The notes beneath the pieces were generated by a model. The model worked only from the letters and a program-made list of their open reading frames with translations. It was not told where the DNA came from and did not search any database. Both the position numbers and the translations under genes were made by a program. Of a DNA stretch of 13,139 nt, positions 1 through 6,573 are shown in pieces (position 1 is the first letter of the stretch; the number at the start of each line of letters is the position of its first letter). Location of the stretch: contig CADBNG010000024.1 of the NCBI GenBank assembly GCA_902795985.1, positions 1-13,139 of the forward strand. The letters run 5' to 3'. The stretch is from an uncultured Lachnospiraceae bacterium. Its GTDB lineage: Bacteria; Bacillota_A; Clostridia; Lachnospirales; Lachnospiraceae.

Positions 1-141
1 CGCTCTATGTCTTCGTCCCTCAGCCAGAGCGACTACTGACGTACTCGCGCGGTCTTCACGCTCCTTTGGCTGATGCCGCCGGGAACGCACAGGCCCTTTG
101 ATCTGGCTGCAACGATGCAGGAAAACCGTCATAACGCGCTC
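1..141. other. Gene-free GC-rich stretch with an imperfect inverted repeat
   Basis: No reading frame here is convincing: all three plus frames hit stops within about 110 bases and no start has a ribosome-binding site. The stretch can fold: CAGCCA (21-26) pairs with TGGCTG (67-72), and AGCG (28-31) with CGCT (59-62), separated by a small asymmetric bulge. It could be the tail of an upstream gene or operon, a dispersed intergenic repeat or a structured RNA. The sequence alone does not decide. Confidence 0.3.
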
Positions 142-170
142 TTGCATTGAGGCTGAAACAACTATATAAT
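142..170 (+). promoter_or_regulatory. Promoter of the uracil permease gene
   Basis: TTGCAT (142-147) and a perfect TATAAT (165-170) are separated by exactly 17 bp, the ideal sigma-A spacing. Transcription would begin near 177, giving a leader of about 70 nt. That is too short for a typical PyrR attenuator, and no terminator hairpin is visible between 177 and 246. Confidence 0.75.
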
Positions 171-246
171 GAATAAGGTTGAACCGAACGGTACCAGATA
201 ATGTGCCTGTGAAATGAAGTTCTATATCAATGATCAGGGGGTCAGG

Positions 247-1650
247 ATGGAAAACGAACAAAAAGCGATTTATAACGTCAGGGAACTGGGAAAAGGAAAA
301 ACCGCCATACTGGGTCTGCAGCATCTGTTCGCCATGTTCGGCGCGACGGTGCTGGTTCCGATCATTACAGGCCTGAGCGTTTCCACAACACTTTTATTTG
401 CCGGTCTTGCTACCTTATTCATGCATCTTGTCACAGGTAGAAAAGTACCGGTATTTTTAGGATCTTCTTTCGCCTTCCTGGGCGGATACGCAGCGGTTAA
501 GGCCGCGGGTGCGGCGATGGGCTATGACGACCAGACTTCGCTGGTTTATGCCTGTGTGGGCATTGCCTGCGCGGGACTGCTGTATCTGATCCTTGCGCTG
601 ATCTGCAAAGCATACGGCAGCAAGCGCGTGATGCGTTTCTTCCCGCCGGTTGTCACCGGACCGATCATCGTAGCGATCGGTATGAACCTGGCGCCGTCCG
701 CGATCAATAACTGCGCGACGAACTGGCCGATTGCCCTGGTTGCCATCGTGGTTGTTATCGTCTGCAACATCTGGGGCAAGGGCATGATCAAGATCATCCC
801 CATCCTTCTGGGCGTCATTGTTTCCTATGTTGTGGCAGCAATCAGCGGCAATGTGGATTTCTCCGGTGTTGCGCAGGCTGCGTGGGTCGGCTTCCCGATC
901 GCCGGCAACCGCACGGTCTTCAGCCTGTTCAGCGGTGAAGTGAACGGCGGACTTCTGGCTTCCGCGATCATCACGATCATGCCGATTGCCATTGCGACCA
1001 TGATGGAGCATATCGGTGATATTTCCGCCATCGGCGGAACCGTCGGAAAGAACTTTATCGAAGATCCGGGCCTGCACCGCACTTTGATTGGTGACGGTAT
1101 CGGAACCGCCATTGCGGCATTGTTCGGCGCGCCGGCCAATACGACTTACGGCGAGAACACCGGCGTTCTCGCGCTGACCAAGGTTTATGATCCGTTCGTT
1201 ATCCGTATTGCGGCCTGCTACGCCATTGTCCTTTCCTTCTGCCCGAAATTCGCCGCAGTCATTGAGGCCATGCCGGCGGCCACCATTGGCGGCGTTTCCA
1301 TCATCCTGTACGGCATGATCTCCGCCATCGGTATCCGCAACATGGTTGAGAACCATACCGACTTCCAGAAGAGCCGGAATGTCATTATTGCCGCCCTGAT
1401 CATCGGTCTTTCGATCGGCATCAACTTCAGCGGAGCCCTCGGCGCGAACATCACGCCCGAAGGCGGCAACGCCGCGACCGGCGCCATCAGCTTCATGATC
1501 GGCAACGTCAATATTGCCCTTTCCGGTCTGGCTGTTGCTTCCATCATCGGTATCGTGATCAATGCCGTCCTTCCCGGCAAGAACGAGACCTTCTACGAGA
1601 ATCCGAAAGACGCCGGCAGCCTTGGAAAATACGGCAACCGGCTCGAATAA
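247..1650 (+). CDS. uraA: Uracil permease, NCS2 (uracil/xanthine) family
   Basis: Proton-coupled uracil importer of the cytoplasmic membrane, used for pyrimidine salvage. The 467-aa product has the family's usual length and is dominated by hydrophobic helices. Diagnostic NCS2 segments are visible: QH at 25-26, MMEHIGDIS around 252-260 (Glu254 corresponds to a substrate-binding Glu of E. coli UraA) and TTYGENTGV around 299-307 (Glu303, the second binding Glu). The start at 247 was chosen because AGGGGG (236-241) lies 5 bases upstream. An in-frame ATG at 214 has no ribosome-binding site and would add 11 polar residues. The gene is monocistronic. Paralogues carry xanthine or uric acid, but the TTYGEN motif favours uracil. 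Confidence 0.93.
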   Translation: MENEQKAIYNVRELGKGKTAILGLQHLFAMFGATVLVPIITGLSVSTTLLFAGLATLFMHLVTGRKVPVFLGSSFAFLGGYAAVKAAGAAMGYDDQTSLVYACVGIACAGLLYLILALICKAYGSKRVMRFFPPVVTGPIIVAIGMNLAPSAINNCATNWPIALVAIVVVIVCNIWGKGMIKIIPILLGVIVSYVVAAISGNVDFSGVAQAAWVGFPIAGNRTVFSLFSGEVNGGLLASAIITIMPIAIATMMEHIGDISAIGGTVGKNFIEDPGLHRTLIGDGIGTAIAALFGAPANTTYGENTGVLALTKVYDPFVIRIAACYAIVLSFCPKFAAVIEAMPAATIGGVSIILYGMISAIGIRNMVENHTDFQKSRNVIIAALIIGLSIGINFSGALGANITPEGGNAATGAISFMIGNVNIALSGLAVASIIGIVINAVLPGKNETFYENPKDAGSLGKYGNRLE

Positions 1651-1686
1651 CACAAAAGGATTGGCGGAGTTTCCTGATCACGGGAA

Positions 1687-1749
1687 CCGTCAGATAAGCA
1701 GGAGCGGCTTTTCATGTAAACATGAACGCCGCTCCTGCTTATCTGACGG
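1687..1749. terminator. Very long perfect hairpin after uraA (terminator or mobile repeat)
   Basis: A 22-bp perfect inverted repeat pairs 1687-1708 with 1728-1749. The intervening bases contain a second 6-bp stem, TTCATG (1711-1716) with CATGAA (1721-1726), closed by a TAAA loop. No T-run follows directly; five T's come only at about 1766-1770. It may end uraA transcription or protect its 3' end, but the length and perfection of the arms also fit a small palindromic repeat element. Confidence 0.6.
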
Positions 1750-1783
1750 ACTGTGAACAGTAGATTTTTATTTAAGGTTTTGC

Positions 1784-1812
1784 TTGACAGAAAGCAAATC
1801 CGGTGATAAAGT
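1784..1812 (+). promoter_or_regulatory. Promoter of the infC-rpmI-rplT operon
   Basis: A perfect TTGACA (1784-1789) is followed after 17 bp by TAAAGT (1807-1812), which matches the -10 consensus at 4 of 6 positions. Transcription would start near 1819, just before the structured leader. Confidence 0.65.
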
Positions 1813-1820
1813 AACCCAGT

Positions 1821-1935
1821 ACGTAACAAAGCAGAGTATCCGCTCTCACCTCGGCGCAAGGGCGACCCGGGTTAATATTTACAAAGCAAGGCTTTGGTTT
1901 ATTATGGGCGGATACTTAAAGATCCGCCCTTTTTG
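1821..1935 (+). promoter_or_regulatory. Ribosomal protein L20 leader: transcription attenuator of infC operon
   Basis: The leader ends in a strong intrinsic terminator: GGGCGGAT (1906-1913) pairs with ATCCGCCC (1922-1929), followed by five T's (1930-1934). GTATCCGC (1836-1843) is exactly complementary to GCGGATAC (1908-1915), so it can take the terminator's left arm and act as antiterminator. The block around 1843-1882, containing CTCACCTCGGC and CCCGGGTTAATATTTAC, resembles the L20 leader of Firmicutes. In Bacillus subtilis, excess L20 binds such a leader and triggers premature termination. The operon encodes L20 as its third gene, so autogenous feedback is expected. Confidence 0.85.
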
Positions 1936-1968
1936 GCGGAACAAAGCAGTTCATAGGGGGACAAGGCA

Positions 1969-2478
1969 ATAAGCGAATTATTAATTAACGAACAGATCCG
2001 CGACAGAGAAGTACGCCTTATCGGTGAAAACGGAGAGCAGCTCGGAATCATGTCCGCGAAAGAAGCCTACCAGATCGCAGTGGATGCGGGTCTGGACCTG
2101 ATCAGGATCGCGCCGCAGGCCAAGCCGCCGGTGTGCCGGATTATGGATTACGGCAAGTACCGGTATGAACAGAGCCGCAAGGAAAAGGAAGCCCGGAAGA
2201 AACAGAAGACCGTCGAACTGAAAGAGGTCCGGCTCTCGCCGAATATCGACACGAACGACCTCAAGACGAAGTCCAGCGCGGCCCGAAAGTTCCTGACCAA
2301 GGGTGACCGGGTCAAAGTAACCTTACGTTTCCGCGGTCGAGAGATCACCCATATGAATACGAGCAGACACATCCTGGATGAGTTTGCCGAAGAGCTGTCC
2401 GACGTGGCTGTGATCGAAAAGCAGCCCAAAATGGAAGGCCGGAGCATGACCATGATCCTGGCCGAGAAACGAAACTGA
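1969..2478 (+). CDS. infC: Translation initiation factor IF-3, AUA start codon
   Basis: IF3 binds the 30S subunit, blocks premature 50S joining and proofreads initiator tRNA and start codon. The frame is open from a TAG at 1954, and the conserved N-terminal segment INEQIRDREVRLIG (from residue 6) lies upstream of the first ATG at 2050. No ATG, GTG or TTG occurs in frame between 1957 and 2049. AGGGGG (1955-1960) lies 8 bases before ATA at 1969, making AUA the likely start and the product 169 aa, normal for IF3. The linker rich in Lys/Glu (KEKEARKKQK) and a C-terminal domain with LRFRGREITH are typical. Rare start codons in infC are known to allow autoregulation, because IF3 rejects non-standard starts. 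First gene of the infC-rpmI-rplT operon. Confidence 0.93.
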   Translation: MSELLINEQIRDREVRLIGENGEQLGIMSAKEAYQIAVDAGLDLIRIAPQAKPPVCRIMDYGKYRYEQSRKEKEARKKQKTVELKEVRLSPNIDTNDLKTKSSAARKFLTKGDRVKVTLRFRGREITHMNTSRHILDEFAEELSDVAVIEKQPKMEGRSMTMILAEKRN

Positions 2479-2506
2479 TCATCAATAAAGAGGAGGAATA
2501 TCATCA

Positions 2507-2704
2507 ATGCCTAAGATGAAGACAAGCAGAGCCGCCGCGAAGAGATTCAAAGTGACCGGTTCCGGAAAGCTGGTGCGAAATAAAGCATATAAGAGCCATA
2601 TTCTTACGAAGAAATCTCAGAAGAGAAAACGCAATCTGAGAAAACAGACGGTTCTGGACGAGACCAACGTAAAGAACATGAAGAAAATACTGCCCTATAT
2701 CTGA
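2507..2704 (+). CDS. rpmI: 50S ribosomal protein bL35
   Basis: A 65-aa, very basic protein that begins [20 protein letters not shown], the standard bL35 N-terminus, and contains a Lys/Arg-rich centre ([12 protein letters not shown]). It is a structural component of the large ribosomal subunit. AGGAGG (2491-2496) sits 10 bases upstream of the ATG. It lies 28 bp after infC and 21 bp before rplT, the usual bacterial order, and should be co-transcribed under control of the L20 leader. Confidence 0.97.
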   Translation: MPKMKTSRAAAKRFKVTGSGKLVRNKAYKSHILTKKSQKRKRNLRKQTVLDETNVKNMKKILPYI

Positions 2705-2725
2705 TCGAACGGGAGGAAATAAGAA

Positions 2726-3082
2726 ATGGCAAGAATCAAAGGCGGATTAAACGCAAAGAGAAAACATAATAAAGTACTGAAGCTCGCGAAGGGCTACAGA
2801 GGAGCCAGAAGCAAACAGTACCGGATCGCCAAGCAGTCGGTCATGAGAGCGCTGGCAACCGCTTACAGAGGACGCAAAGAGAGAAAACGTCAGTTCCGTC
2901 AGCTGTGGATCGCCCGTATTAACGCGGCAGCCCGCATCAACGGCCTTTCCTACAGCAAATTCATGTACGGACTGAAGCTGGCGGATATTCAGCTGAACCG
3001 TAAAGTGCTCGCCGATATGGCGGTTAATGACGCCGAAGGTTTCGCGGCACTGGCTGAAATCGCGAAAGCCAAAGTTGCCTGA
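2726..3082 (+). CDS. rplT: 50S ribosomal protein bL20
   Basis: A 118-aa basic protein starting [20 protein letters not shown], full length for bL20. It binds 23S rRNA early in 50S assembly. In Bacillus it is also the repressor of this operon, acting on the leader at about 1821-1935. GGGAGG (2711-2716) is 9 bases before the ATG. Conserved internal blocks such as [21 protein letters not shown] and [11 protein letters not shown] are intact. It is the last gene of the operon, and a strong terminator follows. Confidence 0.97.
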   Translation: MARIKGGLNAKRKHNKVLKLAKGYRGARSKQYRIAKQSVMRALATAYRGRKERKRQFRQLWIARINAAARINGLSYSKFMYGLKLADIQLNRKVLADMAVNDAEGFAALAEIAKAKVA

Positions 3083-3109
3083 TTCCGGTTTCGGATTATT
3101 CAAAAGTCC

Positions 3110-3153
3110 AAAAAAGAACGTTTCCTGAAACATATCGGGAAACGTTCTTTTTT
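3110..3153. terminator. Rho-independent terminator of the infC operon (bidirectional)
   Basis: A 16-bp perfect stem pairs 3110-3125 with 3138-3153 around a 12-base loop. The stem has an A-run on its left edge and six T's on its right, so it can stop transcription in both directions. It separates rplT from the convergent regulator gene that ends at 3191. Confidence 0.92.
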
Positions 3154-3190
3154 GCAGTTCGGACAGTCGGAATATAATTCTTTGCCTTCT

Positions 3191-4789
3191 TTACGGTCCG
3201 TAGATATCGAACATAATAAAGGAGACAAACAGGTCAAGCCGCATGTTCTCATCCGTGACGTTCATATCCATTATCGTGCAGATCCGATTGATCCGGTAAG
3301 GCACATTGTTCCGGTGCATGTGGAACAGGGCAGCGGTCTGTGAAGCGCTCATTCCGGACCGCAGATAGGCATACAGAAGCGGGAGATTGTTGTTATTGTG
3401 TTCCAGATCATGGCGGTACAGCGTCAGTAGGGCTTTTCCTGCCCGGCTGTTGCGCCACAGAACGTCTCCTTCAAAGGATTCGCCGACGATGCATCGGGCG
3501 AAGCAGTCGGAGAAGGAGGTGATCAGCGGAGGCACCGGCTCGGACGGAGGCGCGATATAAGGCCGTCCCTTGCAGAGGGCCGGAGAGTATTTCAGGGCCA
3601 GAGAGGCCCGGCGGAAAGCCAGGGGCAGCATCTGCAGTCCTTTAAAGATCCCGCTGGAGCCGCCGACCGCCAGATTCCGTTTCAGAAAACGGATCAGATG
3701 TTCATTGAAGCTGTCCCGGGCCTGCTCCCCCTCCGAGGAGATGGGGTGCAGAATCAGAAAGAGATCCTGATGGGCAAATACCCGGGCAGCCGGCAGCAGC
3801 TCGGATAATTCGCGGATAAACCGGGTCCTGTATACGCTGATATCATTTTCGGTTGAAATAGCGGTCAGTTCATACTTCCCGTTGTAGGGAAGATGGAAAA
3901 AGGCCGCCCGTTTTTCGATTTCGTTCGGATCCGTAAGATTTTTCGTCGTAATCCGGAGAATGAAGGACTCCACGCTGTTGCTGTCGCTGCTGCGGCGGTC
4001 CCACTCTCTCTTGATATAGATGGACAGCATGGAGCACAGCATTTCGAAAAGGTCCATCAGTCCGGGGGTCAGGGGCTTATGATCGCAGACCATGACGGCA
4101 TGGGTAAAATAGATGTTCTGGAACCGGAACACCCGGTTAACATGGTCGTAAGGCCCGAAATCGCGGTGAGTCAGAACAAAAGGCTCATCGCCGGCGGATT
4201 CATAGAGGGCAAAGCGGTCATGCTGACGCATCAGCTGCAGGGTGGATTCGGGATGATACCCGTATTTGCGCAGCAGAAGGGACAGTTCGTGATCCGTTTC
4301 AATCCCGAAGGTTGTGGCAAGAAGGGTAAACGCCGAGTCCGAAACGTCGATGGTATTGCCGATCACCGGTTCGCTGGAGGTGATCAGGGCCTGTATTCCC
4401 ACGTCGTGGATGACCATATCCTGCATCTGGCGGTTCCATTCACTGACCGCAAACCATTGTTCTTCCAGATCCATAAAGAGCTTCCGGCTTTCGCACCTGC
4501 AGCCCACCGTAATAATGCCGGAATACCGGCCTGCGGCCCCCGCGTCCCGGCGGATCTCCTCAAAAAGAGGATCCTGGTCATCGGCGCACATAAAGCAGAT
4601 ATCCGGAGCGCCTTCGAAGGCGCTGACGGCTTCGGACGGAGAACAGACATACAGATATTCCGGATCCAGCCCGGCCCTGTCATCCGGAAGCAGGCTGATT
4701 CTTCTGAATTTCCTGCCTGTGTCAGGCAGATGATGTTCAACAGAATACTCTTTCAGCCAGTCAAGGATCAGATTGAAGCTGATTTTCAT
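3191..4789 (-). CDS. PucR/CdaR-type transcriptional regulator
   Basis: The 532-aa product ends in the C-terminal helix-turn-helix domain of the PucR/CdaR family (about residues 455-530). It shows the signature order LLYAYLRSGMSASQTAALF, then HRNNVPYRINRI near 493-504, then a leucine-rich tail; most members have HRNT-xYRLxRI. The middle (about 260-430) fits the GGDEF-like region common in this family. The N-terminal 250 residues, probably a sensor, are not recognised. The start at 4789 has GGAGGT 10 bases upstream; a longer frame to 4918 lacks a ribosome-binding site. Relatives often control neighbouring catabolic or stress genes in response to small molecules. The divergent neighbour is a cysteine desulfurase, but regulation of it is unproven. 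Confidence 0.85.
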   Translation of the reverse strand: MKISFNLILDWLKEYSVEHHLPDTGRKFRRISLLPDDRAGLDPEYLYVCSPSEAVSAFEGAPDICFMCADDQDPLFEEIRRDAGAAGRYSGIITVGCRCESRKLFMDLEEQWFAVSEWNRQMQDMVIHDVGIQALITSSEPVIGNTIDVSDSAFTLLATTFGIETDHELSLLLRKYGYHPESTLQLMRQHDRFALYESAGDEPFVLTHRDFGPYDHVNRVFRFQNIYFTHAVMVCDHKPLTPGLMDLFEMLCSMLSIYIKREWDRRSSDSNSVESFILRITTKNLTDPNEIEKRAAFFHLPYNGKYELTAISTENDISVYRTRFIRELSELLPAARVFAHQDLFLILHPISSEGEQARDSFNEHLIRFLKRNLAVGGSSGIFKGLQMLPLAFRRASLALKYSPALCKGRPYIAPPSEPVPPLITSFSDCFARCIVGESFEGDVLWRNSRAGKALLTLYRHDLEHNNNNLPLLYAYLRSGMSASQTAALFHMHRNNVPYRINRICTIMDMNVTDENMRLDLFVSFIMFDIYGP

Positions 4790-4856
4790 TATGGAGGGCA
4801 CCTCCCTGTTCCGATATAGTGACAACGAACAAAAACCGTTTTCATTTTCAATTCCT

Positions 4857-4886
4857 ATTGTACCAGTGTGCAATCCCCTTGCGCAA
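4857..4886 (-). promoter_or_regulatory. Probable promoter of the PucR-type regulator
   Basis: Read on the minus strand, TTGCGC (4886-4881) is followed after 18 bp by TACAAT (4862-4857), a 5-of-6 match to the -10 box. The -35 is poor (3 of 6), which would suit an activated or autoregulated promoter. The leader to the ATG would be about 60 nt. Confidence 0.45.
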
Positions 4887-4920
4887 GTCGAAAATGACGT
4901 TTTTTTGTGAATTTGCACAA
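4867..4920. promoter_or_regulatory. Cluster of TTGCACA/TTGTG inverted half-sites (possible operator)
   Basis: Upstream of the regulator lie TGTGCAA (4867-4873), the palindrome CTTGCGCAAG (4879-4888, overlapping the -35), and TTGTG (4905-4909) facing CACAA (4916-4920). TGTGCAA and TTGCACA (4913-4919) are exact inverted copies. This arrangement looks like a binding region for a dimeric regulator, possibly the PucR-type protein itself. That is inference from symmetry only. Confidence 0.35.
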
Positions 4921-4987
4921 TCTGAAGCGATAAAAGACCGAACTGCCCCTATCAAAATCTTTCATCTGCGGTTTCATTGTGTTTATT

Positions 4988-5016
4988 TTGACAGAATCCT
5001 GCAAAGTGATTATCAT
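4988..5016 (+). promoter_or_regulatory. Promoter of the cysteine desulfurase gene
   Basis: A perfect TTGACA (4988-4993) is followed after 17 bp by TATCAT (5011-5016), 5 of 6 to the -10 consensus. Transcription would start near 5023, leaving a 72-nt leader before the ATG at 5095. Confidence 0.75.
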
Positions 5017-5094
5017 AGACATGGAACGCTTCATGAGCCGGCCGCAGTAAGCGGATTTCAATTTGTAAAAGGAGACTGCAGTTCGCAGAAGAAG

Positions 5095-6303
5095 ATGAAC
5101 GAATATCGAAAAGATTTCCCGATACTGGATCAAAAGATCAAAGACCATCCGCTGATTTATCTGGACAATGCCGCTACCATGCAGATGCCCCGTCCTGTTA
5201 TGGAAGCCATGGCATGGCAGCAGAACCATTGTCATTCCAACGTGCACCGGGGAATCCATACGCTGAGCGACATTTCCACCGCGAAAATGGAAGAGGCCCG
5301 CGCGAATATCGCCCGGTTCATCGGAGCAGCAAAACCGGAGGAGATTGTCTTTACCTACGGAACCACATCCGCCATCAACCTGGTGGCACGATCCTTTACC
5401 GAAACGTTCCTGGCGCAGGGGGAAGCGGTTCTGACCACTCAGATGGAACATCATTCCAATTATCTCCCGTGGCGGGAGATTACCCCCATGAAGGAAGCCT
5501 CTTTTGTCGTCTGCCCAATCACGAGGGAAGGAGATCTGGATATGGAAGCTTTCCGGAAACTCCTGAACGAACATACGCTTCTGGTGGCCGTAACCTTCGT
5601 TTCCAACGTGACCGGAGCCGTCAATCCCGTTAAAGAGATCGTGGCGGCAGCGCATGAGGCCGGAGCTGCCGTTCTCGTGGACGCGGCCCAGGCAATGCGG
5701 CATGCGAAAATCGACGTGAGGGATCTGGACTGTGATTTCCTGGCTTTTTCCGGCCATAAAATCGGCGGTCCCACCGGCACCGGCATCCTGTACGGGAAAA
5801 TGGATTTTCTTGAAATGATGAAGCCGGCCAATTACGGCGGAGGAATGGTCAAGGATGTAACCGACCGGATCACGCTTTTCGAAGAACCTCCGCTGAAATT
5901 CGAAGCCGGAACGCCGAACCTGACCGGTATCGTCGGTCTGGACGCGGCGGTTTCTTATCTGGATTCCATCGGAATGGACCGCATCGCAGCCATGGAAGAT
6001 TCACTTCTTCAAAATATTGAGGAAGTGCTCGGGCAGTTCGACCGTATCCGCATTCTCGGCCGGCCGAAAAAACGGGCCGGCGCGATCAGCTTTACCGTGG
6101 ACGGCCTGAGCAGCTATGACGTCGCCAAGCTTCTGGACACCCAGGGCATTGCCGTCCGTTCCGGACATCACTGTGCCCTGCCCCTTGTGCGTGCCTTCGG
6201 CATCGACGGCGCCGTCCGGATCTCCCCCGCCTTTTACAATACGGAAGAAGAGATCGGGATCCTGGAAAAAAGCCTGAAGAGGATCATGGCAATCGGCGTG
6301 TGA
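5095..6303 (+). CDS. sufS: Group II cysteine desulfurase (SufS family)
   Basis: PLP enzyme (aminotransferase class V fold) that removes sulfur from L-cysteine as an enzyme-bound persulfide, used for Fe-S clusters and other sulfur transfers. The 402-aa length is typical of SufS. Visible landmarks: YLDNAAT (22-28), EHHSN (118-122) with the cofactor-stacking His, VDAAQ (195-199) with the PLP-nitrogen Asp196, SGHK with Schiff-base Lys222, and catalytic Cys360 in RSGHHC, the short-loop SufS arrangement. It stands alone: no sufU/sufE acceptor or sufBCD scaffold is adjacent in this window. A good AAGGAG (5069-5074) lies 20 bases from the ATG; a small CTGC/GCAG hairpin (5076-5088) lies between, and only a weak AGAAGAAG adjoins the start. 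Fe-S cluster supply is the most likely role. Confidence 0.93.
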   Translation: MNEYRKDFPILDQKIKDHPLIYLDNAATMQMPRPVMEAMAWQQNHCHSNVHRGIHTLSDISTAKMEEARANIARFIGAAKPEEIVFTYGTTSAINLVARSFTETFLAQGEAVLTTQMEHHSNYLPWREITPMKEASFVVCPITREGDLDMEAFRKLLNEHTLLVAVTFVSNVTGAVNPVKEIVAAAHEAGAAVLVDAAQAMRHAKIDVRDLDCDFLAFSGHKIGGPTGTGILYGKMDFLEMMKPANYGGGMVKDVTDRITLFEEPPLKFEAGTPNLTGIVGLDAAVSYLDSIGMDRIAAMEDSLLQNIEEVLGQFDRIRILGRPKKRAGAISFTVDGLSSYDVAKLLDTQGIAVRSGHHCALPLVRAFGIDGAVRISPAFYNTEEEIGILEKSLKRIMAIGV

Positions 6304-6371
6304 GTTTCTGTTCACAATCCGGCGGAGCGAAGAGGCCGGGCGGAAGCAGAAAGTTTTTCCCGACAGGAAGG

Positions 6372-6400
6372 TTGACAAATTTCTTCGATTGGAGTAACAT
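6372..6400 (+). promoter_or_regulatory. Promoter of the tRNA-Arg gene
   Basis: A perfect TTGACA (6372-6377) and TAACAT (6395-6400) are separated by 17 bp. The predicted start near 6407 is about 15 bases upstream of the mature tRNA 5' end. Confidence 0.75.
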
Positions 6401-6421
6401 ATCTTTCGCTGGCAACAGCGT

Positions 6422-6495
6422 GTGCGCTTAGCTCAGCTGGATAGAGCGTTTGGCTACGGACCAAAAGGCCGGGGGTTCGAATCCTCTAGCGCACG
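6422..6495 (+). tRNA. tRNA-Arg (anticodon ACG)
   Basis: All cloverleaf arms can be paired by eye. The acceptor is GTGCGCT (6422-6428) with AGCGCAC (6488-6494), 7 of 7, and the D stem is GCTC/GAGC. The anticodon stem TTTGG/CCAAA surrounds loop CTACGGA, with anticodon ACG at 6456-6458. The variable region is AGGCC, and the T arm GGGGG/CCTCT carries the TTCGAAT loop. The discriminator is G6495. CCA is not encoded and must be added after transcription. The A of the anticodon is normally deaminated to inosine in this tRNA, so it would read CGU, CGC and CGA. Confidence 0.97.
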
Positions 6496-6500
6496 TGAGT

Positions 6501-6551
6501 GAATTTCGTCGGAGAGTACTATAAATAAGTACTTTCTGGCGAATTTCTTTT
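6501..6551. terminator. Terminator after tRNA-Arg, between convergent genes
   Basis: A 20-bp stem (6501-6520 with 6528-6547) has one mismatch and three G-U pairs, a 7-base loop, and TTTT directly after (6548-6551). It ends the tRNA transcript. On the other strand it could also help end the amidase transcript, whose coding region stops at 6574. Confidence 0.8.
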
Positions 6552-6573
6552 GCAAAAAACTGTTCACCTCTGT

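Noticed and set aside
457..1653. 398-aa minus-strand open frame opposite uraA
   Set aside because: Low-complexity Asp/Gly/Arg-rich translation, no ribosome-binding site, and fully antisense to a well-supported permease.
3893..4819. 308-aa plus-strand open frame inside the PucR-type gene
   Set aside because: Antisense to the regulator, no family motifs and no ribosome-binding site; the minus strand has a clear helix-turn-helix.
4819..5094. Upstream extension of the cysteine desulfurase frame
   Set aside because: It lies over the promoter at 4988-5016 and its residues do not match SufS; the family N-terminus fits ATG 5095.
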